Assembly (NCBI GenBank): GCA_902810075.1
Contig: LR778135.1
Span: forward strand, 992,001 to 1,056,000
DNA length: 64,000 bases
DNA from: Ruminococcaceae bacterium BL-6
Lineage (GTDB): Bacteria; Bacillota; Clostridia; Oscillospirales; Acutalibacteraceae
Direction: 5' to 3'
Shown here: piece after piece, positions 55,317-64,000 of the stretch
Position numbering within the stretch: the first letter of the stretch is position 1
How the letters are laid out: each line of letters begins with the position of its first letter
The notes under the pieces: model-generated
Told to the model about the DNA's origin: nothing
The model's input: the letters and a program-made list of their open reading frames with translations, nothing else
Database searches by the model: none
Program-made: the position numbers and the translations under genes

Positions 55317-58007
55317 TCAATCGCCTTCCTTCAGCGGCAGGGTGAACCGGAACACCACGCCGCCCTCTTTCCGGTTTTCCGCTTCCATCTTCCCGTTGTG
55401 TGCCTTGATGATCGTCATGCAGATGGAAAGGCCGATCCCCATCCCCCTGGCCGAGTCCGGGCTTTTCGCGCCCGGGGCGTTGCCGGTGAAAAGATAGGGG
55501 AACTCCTCTTCCGCGATTTCTTTTCCATGGTTATGCACCTCAAACAGGGCCTGGTTGCCTTCCTTCTTCAGAAAGACTTCCACGGGGAGCTCGCTTGGGG
55601 AATATTTCACCGCGTTTTCCAGCAGATTGATCAATACCTGCTCGATCAGCGTCCCATCCATCGGCACTTCCAGCAGCTGATCCGGCACATGCACCGTGAT
55701 CGTCCGCTGCGGGAACCGCTTCCTGATGCGGCTGACCGCGGCGGCGACCACCTCTTCCGCCGCTTCCGGATTTTTCGCGACTTTGGTTTTCCCCTCGTTG
55801 ATCCGGGTCACGGAAAGCAGGTTCTCCACCATTCGGATGAGCCATTGGGATTCTTCCTGGATGTCGGCGATCAGCTTGTCCCGCGTGGCCTGATCCAGAT
55901 TTTTCCCGTTTTCGCGGATCGCGGAGCTGGCCCCCAGAATTCCGGAGAGCGGCGTGCGCAGATCGTGGGAGATCGCGCGCAGAAGGTTGCCCCGCATTTT
56001 TTCCTTTTCGGCTTCCACGATGATGTTGCGCTGTTCGTCCGAAAGGCGCTGGCGCTCCAGCGCCATGGCGGCCTGGGAGCCGATCATGCGCAGAAACAGG
56101 CGGGTGTTGTGGTCCAAAATGCCCTTTGTGCAGGAAATCCCCCAGACGGCAAGCACTTTCCCCTGCGAGACGATCGGCATATAAAACGCCCCGGCGCCCA
56201 TCAGCGTATCGGTTCCCGCCCCGGCTCGCTTTTGGTTCGCAAACACCCAGTGCGCAACCGCTTTTTCATCCGTGGAATTCAGAAAGGAGGCGTCCACGTC
56301 GCCGGGCGCCTGCCCGACGCTGCCGTCCGCCCCTTCTTCCGGGTCCACCGTAAAAAAGACGACGGAGCGTTCGAACAGGTTGACGATGCACTCGTTCGTC
56401 AGGCTTACGATGTGCTCCAGGCCTCGCGTGGCCAGCAGCTTCTTGTTGATTTCATACAGGACCTCGGTGCGGCGCTCCCTTCGCACCGCCAGCCTTGCCT
56501 GCGTTTTGATCCTCACGGTCAGCGTGCTGGTGATCAGCGCGATCATCAGCATGATGACGAACGTGAGGGGATAGCCGGACTCCAGCGCGGTAAACGTCAG
56601 ATAAGGTTCCGTGAAAAAGAAGTTGAAGGTCAGCACGCTGATGACGGAAGCGATCATGCCGTACAAATATCCTCCGGTGACCCGTGAAATCACCAGAACG
56701 GAGAGGATATAGACCATGATGATATTCTGGTCCCCGATGTCGAATCTGCGCAGCCCGAGCGAAAGCAGGGTGGCGGCGGCCAGAAGAAGGAGCGTTTTGG
56801 CGGCGTCGATCCAGGAAAAGCTGAAACTCAGATTCCGGCTTTTTCCGCGCGGCTTTTTGTAATTGCGCAGGGGCGTGCTGCCGGGGATGATGTGAACCTC
56901 TATGCCCGGTAAAAGCGAGATCAGCCGGTCCTCAAAATCCATTTCAAACAGCGTTCGGAGCGTCCTGCGGTTTCTGCTTTTGCCGACCACGATATTGGTG
57001 ATGCCCGACAGCTTCGCATATTCGGAAACGGATTCCGCCACATCGTGGCCGGTCAGGGTTACCACTTCTGCGCCGAGCTTTTCCGCCAGATCGATATTTG
57101 CGCGGATCGCCTTTTTCTGCTCTTTGGACAGGGAATCGCTTTCGATGCTCTCCACATACAGGGCGGTCCAGTGCGCGTGAAAGGCTTCCGCGGTGCGGGC
57201 GGTCCATCGGATGCATTTTGCGGACGAAGGGGAGGGGCCGATGCATACGAGCATCCTGGTGTTCGCCGTCTTTTTCGGGAAAGAACGCTCGTTCTGATTT
57301 TCGTTGCTGATCCTGTCGGCCGCCGTGCGCATCGCAAGCTCGCGCAGCAGGCGCAGGTTTTCTTTCGTGAAGAAATGGCGCATGGCCGTTTCGGCGCGGT
57401 CGGGCCTGTAAATTTTGCCTTCCTGAAAGCGGCGGAGCAATTCGTCCGGCTCGATGTCGATCAGCTTGATTTTATCGGCGCGCTCGAAGATGGAATCCGG
57501 CACCGTTTCCTGAACCCGGGCCTTCGTGATGGTTTCGATCACGTCGTTCAGGCTTTCCATGTGCTGGACATTCACGGTCGTGTAGACGTCGATCCCGGCG
57601 TTCAGCAGCTCCTCGATATCCTGAAAACGCTTCCGGTTGCGCACGCCCTTCGCGTTCGTATGGGCCAGCTCGTCCACCAGAATCAGCTCCGGCTTGCGCC
57701 GGAGCGCTTCATCCAGGTCGAACTCCCTGAGCTCGATGTTTTTATACCGGATCGTTTTGGTCGGCAGAGCAGGAAGGCCGTGCAGCAGCTGCATGGTCTC
57801 CGGGCGGGTGTGCGGCTCGATATAGCCGACCAGAACGTCGACGCCGCACCGGTACCGCTCCCGCGCCTCGTCCAGCATGGCGTATGTTTTTCCGACGCCT
57901 GCGGCGTACCCGAAGAAAATTTTCAGTTTGCCCAGCCTTTTGTTCGGCTGTGTCTGAATCTCTTCTAAGATAGCATCCGGGTCCGGCCGCTGATCCGATT
58001 GATCCAT
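55317..58007 (-). CDS. kdpD: KdpD osmosensitive K+ channel sensor histidine kinase
   Basis: An 896-residue membrane kinase. The N-terminal KdpD domain has the ATP-binding GYAAGVGKT at 33-41 and LVDELAHTNAKGVRNRKR. A UspA-like domain follows (about 245-370), then four transmembrane helices (about 400-500), a GAF-like domain, HisKA with ISHDLRTPLSGILGASSA, and HATPase with NLLENAVKYSP and GMGIGLSICMTII. It senses low K+ or turgor and phosphorylates KdpE. GGTGAAACGG precedes the ATG at 58007. Full length for the family. Confidence 0.95.
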   Translation of the reverse strand: MDQSDQRPDPDAILEEIQTQPNKRLGKLKIFFGYAAGVGKTYAMLDEARERYRCGVDVLVGYIEPHTRPETMQLLHGLPALPTKTIRYKNIELREFDLDEALRRKPELILVDELAHTNAKGVRNRKRFQDIEELLNAGIDVYTTVNVQHMESLNDVIETITKARVQETVPDSIFERADKIKLIDIEPDELLRRFQEGKIYRPDRAETAMRHFFTKENLRLLRELAMRTAADRISNENQNERSFPKKTANTRMLVCIGPSPSSAKCIRWTARTAEAFHAHWTALYVESIESDSLSKEQKKAIRANIDLAEKLGAEVVTLTGHDVAESVSEYAKLSGITNIVVGKSRNRRTLRTLFEMDFEDRLISLLPGIEVHIIPGSTPLRNYKKPRGKSRNLSFSFSWIDAAKTLLLLAAATLLSLGLRRFDIGDQNIIMVYILSVLVISRVTGGYLYGMIASVISVLTFNFFFTEPYLTFTALESGYPLTFVIMLMIALITSTLTVRIKTQARLAVRRERRTEVLYEINKKLLATRGLEHIVSLTNECIVNLFERSVVFFTVDPEEGADGSVGQAPGDVDASFLNSTDEKAVAHWVFANQKRAGAGTDTLMGAGAFYMPIVSQGKVLAVWGISCTKGILDHNTRLFLRMIGSQAAMALERQRLSDEQRNIIVEAEKEKMRGNLLRAISHDLRTPLSGILGASSAIRENGKNLDQATRDKLIADIQEESQWLIRMVENLLSVTRINEGKTKVAKNPEAAEEVVAAAVSRIRKRFPQRTITVHVPDQLLEVPMDGTLIEQVLINLLENAVKYSPSELPVEVFLKKEGNQALFEVHNHGKEIAEEEFPYLFTGNAPGAKSPDSARGMGIGLSICMTIIKAHNGKMEAENRKEGGVVFRFTLPLKEGD

Positions 58008-58034
58008 TCCGTTTCACCACACTTTATCATCATA

Positions 58035-58062
58035 AATATAGCATTTCCAGCCAGGATGTAAA
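58035..58062 (-). promoter_or_regulatory. kdpDE promoter candidate
   Basis: Minus-strand -35 TTTACA (58057-58062), 16-base spacer, -10 TATATT (58035-58040), 28 bases before the kdpD ATG. It suggests the regulators are expressed independently of uppP. Confidence 0.6.
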
Positions 58063-58148
58063 ATTTGATTTGTTCCGCCCAGCCGGATGCGGGGAGGAAC
58101 AGATCCGGATTCGCGATCATAAGTAAAATTGCTGCGGGGCTTTTTCTC

Positions 58149-58976
58149 TTATTTTACAAACGCCTCAAGAGAGAAATACAGGAGCACGATGCAGCCCAAT
58201 GCGATGCGGTACCAGCCGAAAACCTTGAAGTCATGCTTCTTGATATACCCGACCAGGAACTTGATCGCCCCGATCGAAGTGACGAAAGCGACGATCAGTC
58301 CGGTCAGAAGAACCGCCATTTCACTGCCGGTGAAATTCAGCCCGAATTTTGCAAGCTTGACGAGGCTGGCGCCGAACATGACGGGGACGGCCAGATAGAA
58401 GGTGAATTCCGCCGCCGCGGTTCTGCTGGTACCGATCAAAATGGCGCCGAGGATCGTCGCGCCCGAGCGCGAGGTGCCGGGGATCAGGGCCAGAACCTGG
58501 AAGATCCCGATCAGCAGGGCGGTTCTGTATGTGATCTGCGAGACATCCTCTATTTTTACGGCCCTGTTTTTGTTCCGGTTCTCCACGATGATGAATAGGA
58601 CGCCGTATACGATCAGCGTGATGGAAACGGTCATCGGGTTGTAAAACAGCGCATTGATTTCGTCGTCGAACAGAATGCCGATGACGGCCGCCGGAAGGCA
58701 GGCGGCGATGATTTTGAGCCAGACGGTCACGATTTCTTTCTTCACATGCGGCTTTTTGCCGATGGAAAAGGGAAAAAGCTTGTTCCAATACAGAACCACC
58801 ACGGCCATAATGGCGCCGAGCTGGATCACGACCCGGAACATCTCGATAAAAGCGGGGGACATATCCCAGTTCAGAATTTTTTCCGCCAGTATCATGTGCC
58901 CCGTGCTGCTGATGGGCAGCCATTCGGTGATTCCCTCGATGACGCCGATGATAACTGCCTTTAAAATTTCGACCAT
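58149..58976 (-). CDS. uppP: undecaprenyl-diphosphatase
   Basis: A 275-residue integral membrane protein (BacA/UppP) that dephosphorylates undecaprenyl pyrophosphate to recycle the cell-wall lipid carrier; in excess it gives bacitracin resistance. Motifs: VIEGITEWLPISSTGHMIL near the N-terminus and LIPGTSRSGATILGAILIG in the middle, with about eight helices. ATG 58976 is 8 bases after GGAG. It lies between kdpC and kdpD but has its own promoter, so it may be an unrelated insertion in the locus. Confidence 0.95.
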   Translation of the reverse strand: MVEILKAVIIGVIEGITEWLPISSTGHMILAEKILNWDMSPAFIEMFRVVIQLGAIMAVVVLYWNKLFPFSIGKKPHVKKEIVTVWLKIIAACLPAAVIGILFDDEINALFYNPMTVSITLIVYGVLFIIVENRNKNRAVKIEDVSQITYRTALLIGIFQVLALIPGTSRSGATILGAILIGTSRTAAAEFTFYLAVPVMFGASLVKLAKFGLNFTGSEMAVLLTGLIVAFVTSIGAIKFLVGYIKKHDFKVFGWYRIALGCIVLLYFSLEAFVK

Positions 58977-59069
58977 AGCTATCGCTCCAATGCTTTCCTG
59001 ATTTTTGTTGCAGCCTTCCCGACGGTCAAAGCCCGTATTCGGCATAGGCGCATCGGGAGATATGAGGTT

Positions 59070-59097
59070 ATTATACCACAGGCGCAAAGCGGGGCAA
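59070..59097 (-). promoter_or_regulatory. uppP promoter
   Basis: Minus-strand -35 TTGCCC (59092-59097), 16-base spacer, perfect -10 TATAAT (59070-59075), about 95 bases before the uppP start. Confidence 0.72.
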
Positions 59098-59217
59098 TTA
59101 TTTTGACCATAAAATCTGAAAAGACAGGAGGCCCGTCATGGTTCCTTGCTCCGGGCGGCTTTGTTTCCCGCCGCGGAGCGATCCGTCAGACCGCGGGGCC
59201 CGAAATACGCGGAGCGC

Positions 59218-59778
59218 TCATATCAGGCCGTCGAGCGCCAGATTGACTTTCAGGACATTCACGGCGGGTTCGCCGATGAACCCGAGAAAACGTTCCGCCG
59301 TATATCTTTTGATGATCGTCCTGACGGCGTCCGCGCTCATATTCCTTTCCCTCGCGATGCGGGCCGCCTGATATTCCGCCGCTGCCGGCGAGATGTTCGG
59401 GTCCGCGCCGCTGCCGGAGCCTGTCACCAGATCCATCGGGATGTCCGCCTTGTTGCCCGGATCGATGGAGTGCAGCCAGTCGACGCGTTTCCGCACGTTT
59501 TCTTTTTCCTTTTCGCTTGCCGGCGACACGTTGGTCACGCCGTCCGGCCTGCCGATCAGGTATCGGGGCTTTGTGAACGTCTGCGCGATCAGCGCGGAGC
59601 CGTATTCCCGCGTCGTGCCGTCCTTCAGCGTGACCGTGATCACGCTGCCGTTCGCCTGCTTCGGGAAGATCAGCTGCGCGGCGCCCGTGACCGCCGCCGT
59701 ATAAAGCGCGCCGCACAGGATGGTCATGATGAGAAAGCATAACAACGCGGGTTTCAGTATCTTTTTAATATGGTTCAT
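59218..59778 (-). CDS. kdpC: K+-transporting ATPase subunit KdpC
   Basis: A 186-residue single-span subunit. The N-terminal helix (KPALLCFLIMTILCGALYTA) is followed by an extracytoplasmic domain with GSALIAQTFTKPRYLIGRPDG, SGSGADPNISPAAAEYQAAR and the closing VNVLKVNLALDGLI. KdpC stabilises the KdpFABC complex and aids ATP-driven K+ uptake. GAGGGGAATCGAA precedes the ATG at 59778, 11 bases after the kdpB stop. Confidence 0.95.
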   Translation of the reverse strand: MNHIKKILKPALLCFLIMTILCGALYTAAVTGAAQLIFPKQANGSVITVTLKDGTTREYGSALIAQTFTKPRYLIGRPDGVTNVSPASEKEKENVRKRVDWLHSIDPGNKADIPMDLVTGSGSGADPNISPAAAEYQAARIARERNMSADAVRTIIKRYTAERFLGFIGEPAVNVLKVNLALDGLI

Positions 59779-59789
59779 TTCGATTCCCC

Positions 59790-61847
59790 TCACATAACGC
59801 CGAACGCGGTCAGCAGCATGTCGATCAGTTTAATTCCGATGAAGGGTGCCACGATGCCCCCCAGGCCGTAAACCAGCAGGTTCCTGCTCAGCAGCTTTCC
59901 GGAAGACACTTCGCGGTATTTCACGCCCTTGAGCGCAAGCGGGATCAGCGCGACAATAATCAGCGCGTTGAAAATAACCGCCGAAAGGATCGCGGTGGTG
60001 GTGCTGGTCAAATGCATGAAATTCAGGGCCGAAAGCTGCGGATAGATCGTAAAGAACAGGACGGGGATGATCGCGAAATATTTGGCCACATCGTTCGCAA
60101 TGCTGAAGGTGGTCAGGGACCCCCTCGTCATCAGGAGCTGCTTGCCGATCCGCACGATGTCGATCAGCTTGGTGGGGCTGGAATCCAGGTCCACCATGTT
60201 GCCCGCTTCCTTCGCGGCCTGCGTGCCGCTGTTCATGGCCACGGCAACATCCGCCTGCGCCAGCGCGGGGGCGTCGTTCGTGCCGTCGCCCGTCATGGCG
60301 ACCAGATGCCCCTGCGCCTGATACTCCCGGATCAGCTTGAGCTTGGTTTCCGGCGTCGCCTCCGACAGAAAGTCATCTACGCCCGCCTCCGCGGCGATGG
60401 CTGCCGCCGTCATGGGGTTGTCGCCGGTGATCATGATGGTTTTGATGCCCATCCTGCGCAGGTCCTCAAACCGTTCCTTCACGCCGTTTTTGACGATGTC
60501 CTTCAGATGGACGACTCCCAGGATGCGGCTGTCCTTTGCCACGACGAGCGGGGTGCCGCCGGAGATCGCGACGCGCTTGACGGCCTGTTCGCACTCGTCC
60601 GGATATTCGCCGCCCTTTGCCAGAACAAAGGCTTTGACGGCCTCCGCCGCGCCCTTGCGGATCTGGGTGCCCTGATAATCGATGCCGCTCATCCTCGTTT
60701 TCGCCGTGAAGGGCACGAAGGACGCGTTCAGCCTGGAAAGCTCCCTGCCGCGTATCCCGAATTTCTCTTTCGCCAGCACCACGATGCTTCTTCCTTCGGC
60801 CGTCTCGTCGGCGAGGGAAGAGAGCTGGGCGGCGTCCGCCAGCTCCCGCTCCGTCGCGCCGCCGACCGGCAGAAACTCGCTCGCCTGCCGGTTCCCGAGC
60901 GTGATGGTTCCGGTCTTGTCGAGAAGAAGCACGTCCACATCCCCCGCGGCCTCGATGGCGCGCCCGCTCATGGCCAGCACGTTGGCCTGATTCAGGCGGC
61001 TCATGCCCGCGATGCCGATGGAGGAGAGAAGCGCGCCGATCGTGGTGGGGGCAAGGCAGACCAGCAGGGCGATGACGTTCGTGATGGAGATGGCCGAGCC
61101 CGCTTTTGCCTGGGATGCCGCAAAGCTGGAAAAGGGGAGCAGGGTCGCCGAAACCACAAGGAAGACGATGGTCAGGGTGACGAGCAGAATCTGCAGGGCG
61201 ATCTCGTTGGGCGTCTTTTTCCGGGACGCGCCTTCCACCATGGCGATCATTTTATCGAGGAAGCTCGCGCCCTCTTCCGCCGTGACCTGAACGATCAGCC
61301 AGTCCGAGACCAGCGTTGTCCCGCCGGTGACGGCGCTGCGGTCGCCGCCCGATTCGCGGATGACGGGGGCCGATTCGCCGGTGATCGCGCTTTCGTCCAC
61401 GGACGCGACGCCGCTGACGACCTCGCCGTCCATGGGAATCTGCTCGCCCGCCTTGACGTAGACGATATCGCCCCTCTTCAGCTCTGCGGACAGCACCTCG
61501 GTATATTCCTCCACATTGTCCGCCGATTTCAGCCTTTTCGCCTTGACATCCTTTCTCGCCCTGCGCAGGGTGGCGGCCTGCGCGCGCCCGCGCCCTTCCG
61601 CGATGGCCTCCGCAAAGTTGGCGAACAGCACGGTAAACCATAAAATGACAGCGACGGCCAGAACGTAACCGGCGCTGTTTTCATCCCTGATGCCGGCTAA
61701 TGACAGAAAATAGAGGACAGTGGTCAGGATCGCCCCGATATAGACCACGAACATGACGGGGTTTTTCACCTGTATGCGGGGGGTCAGCTTGGCAAAGGAC
61801 TGCCTGACCGAATCCGAAATAATATTTTTATTGATGCTTTTCTCCAT
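59790..61847 (-). CDS. kdpB: K+-transporting ATPase ATP-binding subunit KdpB
   Basis: A 685-residue P-type ATPase. Seen: the actuator motif [16 protein letters not shown], the phosphorylation site [25 protein letters not shown] in the nucleotide domain, and the hinge [20 protein letters not shown]. Seven or so helices. It hydrolyses ATP to drive K+ through the KdpA path. ATG 61847 is 5 bases from AGGGGTGA; a GTG at 61856 would overlap that site. Confidence 0.96.
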   Translation of the reverse strand: MEKSINKNIISDSVRQSFAKLTPRIQVKNPVMFVVYIGAILTTVLYFLSLAGIRDENSAGYVLAVAVILWFTVLFANFAEAIAEGRGRAQAATLRRARKDVKAKRLKSADNVEEYTEVLSAELKRGDIVYVKAGEQIPMDGEVVSGVASVDESAITGESAPVIRESGGDRSAVTGGTTLVSDWLIVQVTAEEGASFLDKMIAMVEGASRKKTPNEIALQILLVTLTIVFLVVSATLLPFSSFAASQAKAGSAISITNVIALLVCLAPTTIGALLSSIGIAGMSRLNQANVLAMSGRAIEAAGDVDVLLLDKTGTITLGNRQASEFLPVGGATERELADAAQLSSLADETAEGRSIVVLAKEKFGIRGRELSRLNASFVPFTAKTRMSGIDYQGTQIRKGAAEAVKAFVLAKGGEYPDECEQAVKRVAISGGTPLVVAKDSRILGVVHLKDIVKNGVKERFEDLRRMGIKTIMITGDNPMTAAAIAAEAGVDDFLSEATPETKLKLIREYQAQGHLVAMTGDGTNDAPALAQADVAVAMNSGTQAAKEAGNMVDLDSSPTKLIDIVRIGKQLLMTRGSLTTFSIANDVAKYFAIIPVLFFTIYPQLSALNFMHLTSTTTAILSAVIFNALIIVALIPLALKGVKYREVSSGKLLSRNLLVYGLGGIVAPFIGIKLIDMLLTAFGVM

Positions 61848-61863
61848 TGAAATCACCCCTGTA

Positions 61864-63549
61864 TTAATGAACGGCTGTAAAATAGTCGGCGATCGGGCCG
61901 AGGGCCAGCGCCGGGAAGAAGCTCAGCGCGCCGATGATGAGGATGACCCCGATCAGGAACCCGACAAACATCGTGTTCGTGGTGGACAGGGTTCCCGCGC
62001 CGACGGCGACGGTTTTCTTCCGGGCCATATTGCCGCCGAGACAGATGACGGCCGCCATCGGAATAAACCGGACCGCCAGCATCTCGATCCCGCCGACCAC
62101 GTTGGTAAACACCGTATTCGCGTTGAACCCGCCGAACGAGCTGCCATTGTTGGCCCCCTGCGAAGTGAAGGCGTACAGGATCTCCGAAAATCCGTGGGCC
62201 CCGGAATTGGTCAGCCATGACGGCGCCTCGGGCATCAGAACGGCGGCGGCCGTGCAGAACAGCATGAACAGCACGGGGGTGAGGACGATCAGGCACACCA
62301 TCTTCATGTCGAAGGGCTCGACCTTTTTGCCAAGGTATTCCGGCGTCCTGCCTACCATCAGCCCCGCGATGAACACGGTCAGCAGCACGAAGGCCAGCAT
62401 CCCGTATAATCCGCTGCCGACGCCGCCGAAAACGACTTCGCCGATCTGCATGAGGAAGATGGGGACCATGCCGCCGAGCGGGGTAAAGCTGTCGTGCATG
62501 GAGTTTACCGCGCCCGTACTCGTTGCAGTGGTGACCGTCGCCCACAGAGAGGATGCGCCGACGCCGTGGATCACTTCTTTGCCCTCCATGCTTCCGGAAG
62601 CGGCGACGCCCTGAAAAGCCGGGCCGGTATACAGCTCAAAGGCCGTGGTGGCAACAAGGGCGGCTACGGAAAAGATCATCATGGTGACATAGATGCTTCT
62701 GCCCTGCTTGCCGTCCCTGACCGCCTTACCGAAGGTGACGCAAAGCGCCGCCGGAATCAGCAGCATGGCCAGACACTCGGTCAGATTGGAAAGCGGCGTG
62801 GCGTTTTCAAAGGGCATGGCCGAGTTTGCGCCGAAGAAGCCGCCGCCGTTCGTGCCGAGCATCTTGATGGCGACCTGGCTCGCCGCGGGGCCCAGCGGAA
62901 GGGTCTGCGCGGCTCCGCCCTCCAGCGTGGAAACGGTCTGATACGGGCCGAAGGTCTGCACCACGCCTTGGGAAACCAGAATCATCGAAATGACAAAGGA
63001 TATCGGGATCAGCACATACAGCGCGGTCTTTGTCAGATCCACCCAGAAGCTGCCGATCGTGGTTTTCTGTTTCAGGATAAATCCCCTGATCAGGGCGAAC
63101 AGAACGGCGATTCCCGTTGCCGCCGACACGAAGTTCTGGACGGTCAGCCCCAAAAACTGCGTCAGGTAGGACATCGTGGTTTCGCCCGAATACGCCTGCC
63201 AGTTCGTGTTGGCCACAAAGCTTGCGGCCGTATTGAAAGCCAGATGCCAGCTTGTGCCCTTCATTCCCTCCGGATTGAACGGCAGATACCCCTGCAGCAT
63301 CTGCAAAAGCCAAAGGAAGACGAGGCCGGACGAGCTGAACAGAAGAACGGAAAGGGTGTACTTTTTCGCCCCCATCTCCTCGTCGCTTTTGACGCCCATG
63401 ATTTTGTAGATCCCGTTTTCCACGGGGGCGAGCGCCCGGGACAAAAACACCTTCTGCCCGGTCATCACTTTGTAGATATAGATTCCCAGCGGAACGGACA
63501 GGCCCACCAGAAGCGTAAGATAAAAAAGATCCTGCCATATCGCATTCAT
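61864..63549 (-). CDS. kdpA: K+-transporting ATPase potassium-binding subunit KdpA
   Basis: A 561-residue channel-like subunit related to KtrB/TrkH. It has the pore-loop segments [20 protein letters not shown] and [20 protein letters not shown], the [20 protein letters not shown] repeat and [20 protein letters not shown]. It binds and conducts K+ with high affinity. Its ATG is within the kdpF stop (ATGA), so the two are coupled. It has normal length. Confidence 0.96.
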   Translation of the reverse strand: MNAIWQDLFYLTLLVGLSVPLGIYIYKVMTGQKVFLSRALAPVENGIYKIMGVKSDEEMGAKKYTLSVLLFSSSGLVFLWLLQMLQGYLPFNPEGMKGTSWHLAFNTAASFVANTNWQAYSGETTMSYLTQFLGLTVQNFVSAATGIAVLFALIRGFILKQKTTIGSFWVDLTKTALYVLIPISFVISMILVSQGVVQTFGPYQTVSTLEGGAAQTLPLGPAASQVAIKMLGTNGGGFFGANSAMPFENATPLSNLTECLAMLLIPAALCVTFGKAVRDGKQGRSIYVTMMIFSVAALVATTAFELYTGPAFQGVAASGSMEGKEVIHGVGASSLWATVTTATSTGAVNSMHDSFTPLGGMVPIFLMQIGEVVFGGVGSGLYGMLAFVLLTVFIAGLMVGRTPEYLGKKVEPFDMKMVCLIVLTPVLFMLFCTAAAVLMPEAPSWLTNSGAHGFSEILYAFTSQGANNGSSFGGFNANTVFTNVVGGIEMLAVRFIPMAAVICLGGNMARKKTVAVGAGTLSTTNTMFVGFLIGVILIIGALSFFPALALGPIADYFTAVH

Positions 63550-63635
63550 AACTTTTCACCTCGAAACAGGACATAAAACAGGTAAATCAACAGAGCAAGG
63601 CCGATCAGGCCTGTCATGATCCATATCGTTTGCAT
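63546..63635 (-). CDS. kdpF: K+-transporting ATPase subunit KdpF
   Basis: A 29-residue single-helix peptide ([20 protein letters not shown] then YVLFRGEKL). This is the small lipid-like stabilising subunit of the Kdp complex. GGAGAAGAAAA precedes the ATG at 63635, and TGA overlaps the kdpA ATG by four bases. It is the first gene of the kdpFABC operon. No convincing promoter was identified in the 50 bases upstream. Confidence 0.9.
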   Translation of the reverse strand: MQTIWIMTGLIGLALLIYLFYVLFRGEKL

Positions 63636-63687
63636 TTTTCTTCTCCTTAGCCGCTTTTTAAAGCTTCATAATAATAGGATTCCTCCC

Positions 63688-63798
63688 AGGCCTTGTTTGA
63701 TCAATAAAAGAAACGGATTTTCGGGATAAAATTTTGCTTTTCGTATTCCGGGCGGCCGGGCGGCGCAATTTCAGCCGAAATTTTTGATCCAAGGCCTA
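63688..63798 (+). repeat. MITE-like repeat, copy D (internally deleted)
   Basis: 111 bp with left end AGGCCTTGTTTGATCAATAA and right end TTTTTGATCCAAGGCCTA. It shares ACGGATTTTCGGGATAAAAT and CAATTTCAGCCGAAA with copies B and C but lacks the middle. The last TA is the target of an IS insertion. Confidence 0.82.
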
Positions 63799-64000
63799 GA
63801 GCGTGTATGCAAACCTAAAGGTTGTAGTAAAAGTGCATAATATGGTAAAATTAAAGACATGAGACGACATGAGTTAAGCGAAGAACAATGGAATAAAATT
63901 AAGAAATTGCTGCCACTGGAAAAGAAACCGCAGGGAGGCCGACCGGCAAAAGACAACCGGTTAATGCTCAATGGCATAATTTATTGGCTAAACACTGGGA
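63799..64000 (+). mobile_element. IS5-family element, second copy (cut by window end)
   Basis: Begins GAGCGTGTATGCAAACC and matches the first 202 bases of the element at 29900 with no difference that I can see, including the transposase ATG (63859) at the same offset of 60. The rest lies outside the window. It is inserted at the terminal TA of MITE-like copy D. Confidence 0.92.
63859..64000 (+). CDS. IS5-family transposase, N-terminal fragment at window end
   Basis: Frame starting RRHELSEEQWNKIKKLLPLE and continuing to the window edge, identical to the first 47 codons of the transposase at 29960. The partial state is due to the window boundary; whether the element is intact cannot be judged. 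Confidence 0.9.
   Translation, partial: MRRHELSEEQWNKIKKLLPLEKKPQGGRPAKDNRLMLNGIIYWLNTG

Noticed and set aside
60012..61643. 543-codon plus-strand frame opposite kdpB
   Set aside because: kdpB P-type ATPase motifs settle the coding strand.

Overview
The window reads as high-GC chromosomal DNA from an anaerobic, probably spore-forming Clostridia-type Firmicute (Oscillospirales-like). Evidence: a T-box leader in front of pheST, strong AGGAGG-type ribosome binding sites, frequent GTG/TTG starts, a clostridial-type spore photoproduct lyase relative, a complete 4-hydroxybutyrate to crotonyl-CoA gene set, and a DUF6106-like/acpS/NAD(P)H-hydrate repair cluster. The genus assignment is inference. 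Because of the high GC there are many long antisense open frames, which I left out.

Layout. 1-10.6 kb: pheT (cut by the window edge) and pheS with promoter and T-box; malQ; a membrane protein-acpS-nnr-lipoprotein operon; a patatin-like lipase; a MATE exporter; a small 53-aa gene facing two tandemly duplicated mini-HTH genes. 10.6-13.7 kb: leftward three-gene glycerol-3-phosphate-dehydrogenase-like operon. 14-17.5 kb: corrinoid genes (double CobU-like protein, cobO, cobT) followed by ywbE and an ArsC/Spx-like gene; cobT carries a bizarre homopolymer G/C block that is probably an assembly artefact. 18-26.5 kb: DEAD-box helicase, mutY, murD, two M42 peptidases, GNAT, DUF6440-like protein and a PLP enzyme. 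26.5-35 kb: an accessory, more AT-rich zone beginning at a tRNA-Leu gene. It holds direct repeats derived from the tRNA 3' end, an SPL-family radical SAM gene, an IS5-family element, a decayed DUF4417 gene with a toxin-like tail next to a small immunity-like gene, and copies of a ~160-bp MITE-like repeat. 35-38 kb: a secreted zinc-metalloprotease-like protein with a Big2 domain, then a 5'-truncated ABC transporter relic.

39.3-54.4 kb is the most interesting part: one uninterrupted 17-frame operon facing a divergent GntR/FCD regulator. It encodes two cupins, three zinc-dependent MDR dehydrogenases, a Liv-type ABC importer (one binding lipoprotein, two permeases, two ATPases), a split transketolase, 4-hydroxybutyrate dehydrogenase, 4-hydroxybutyryl-CoA dehydratase, a NifU-like scaffold, a Cys-rich domain in frame with the CoA-transferase, and 4-hydroxybutyrate CoA-transferase. 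My reading is import of a small hydroxylated or carboxylated substrate, oxidation and ketol cleavage, then funnelling through 4-hydroxybutyrate to crotonyl-CoA and butyrate. The substrate is not evident from sequence.

54.5-63.6 kb: leftward high-affinity K+ uptake locus kdpFABC, then uppP, then kdpDE. The window ends in a fourth copy of the MITE-like repeat with a second IS copy inserted exactly at its end.
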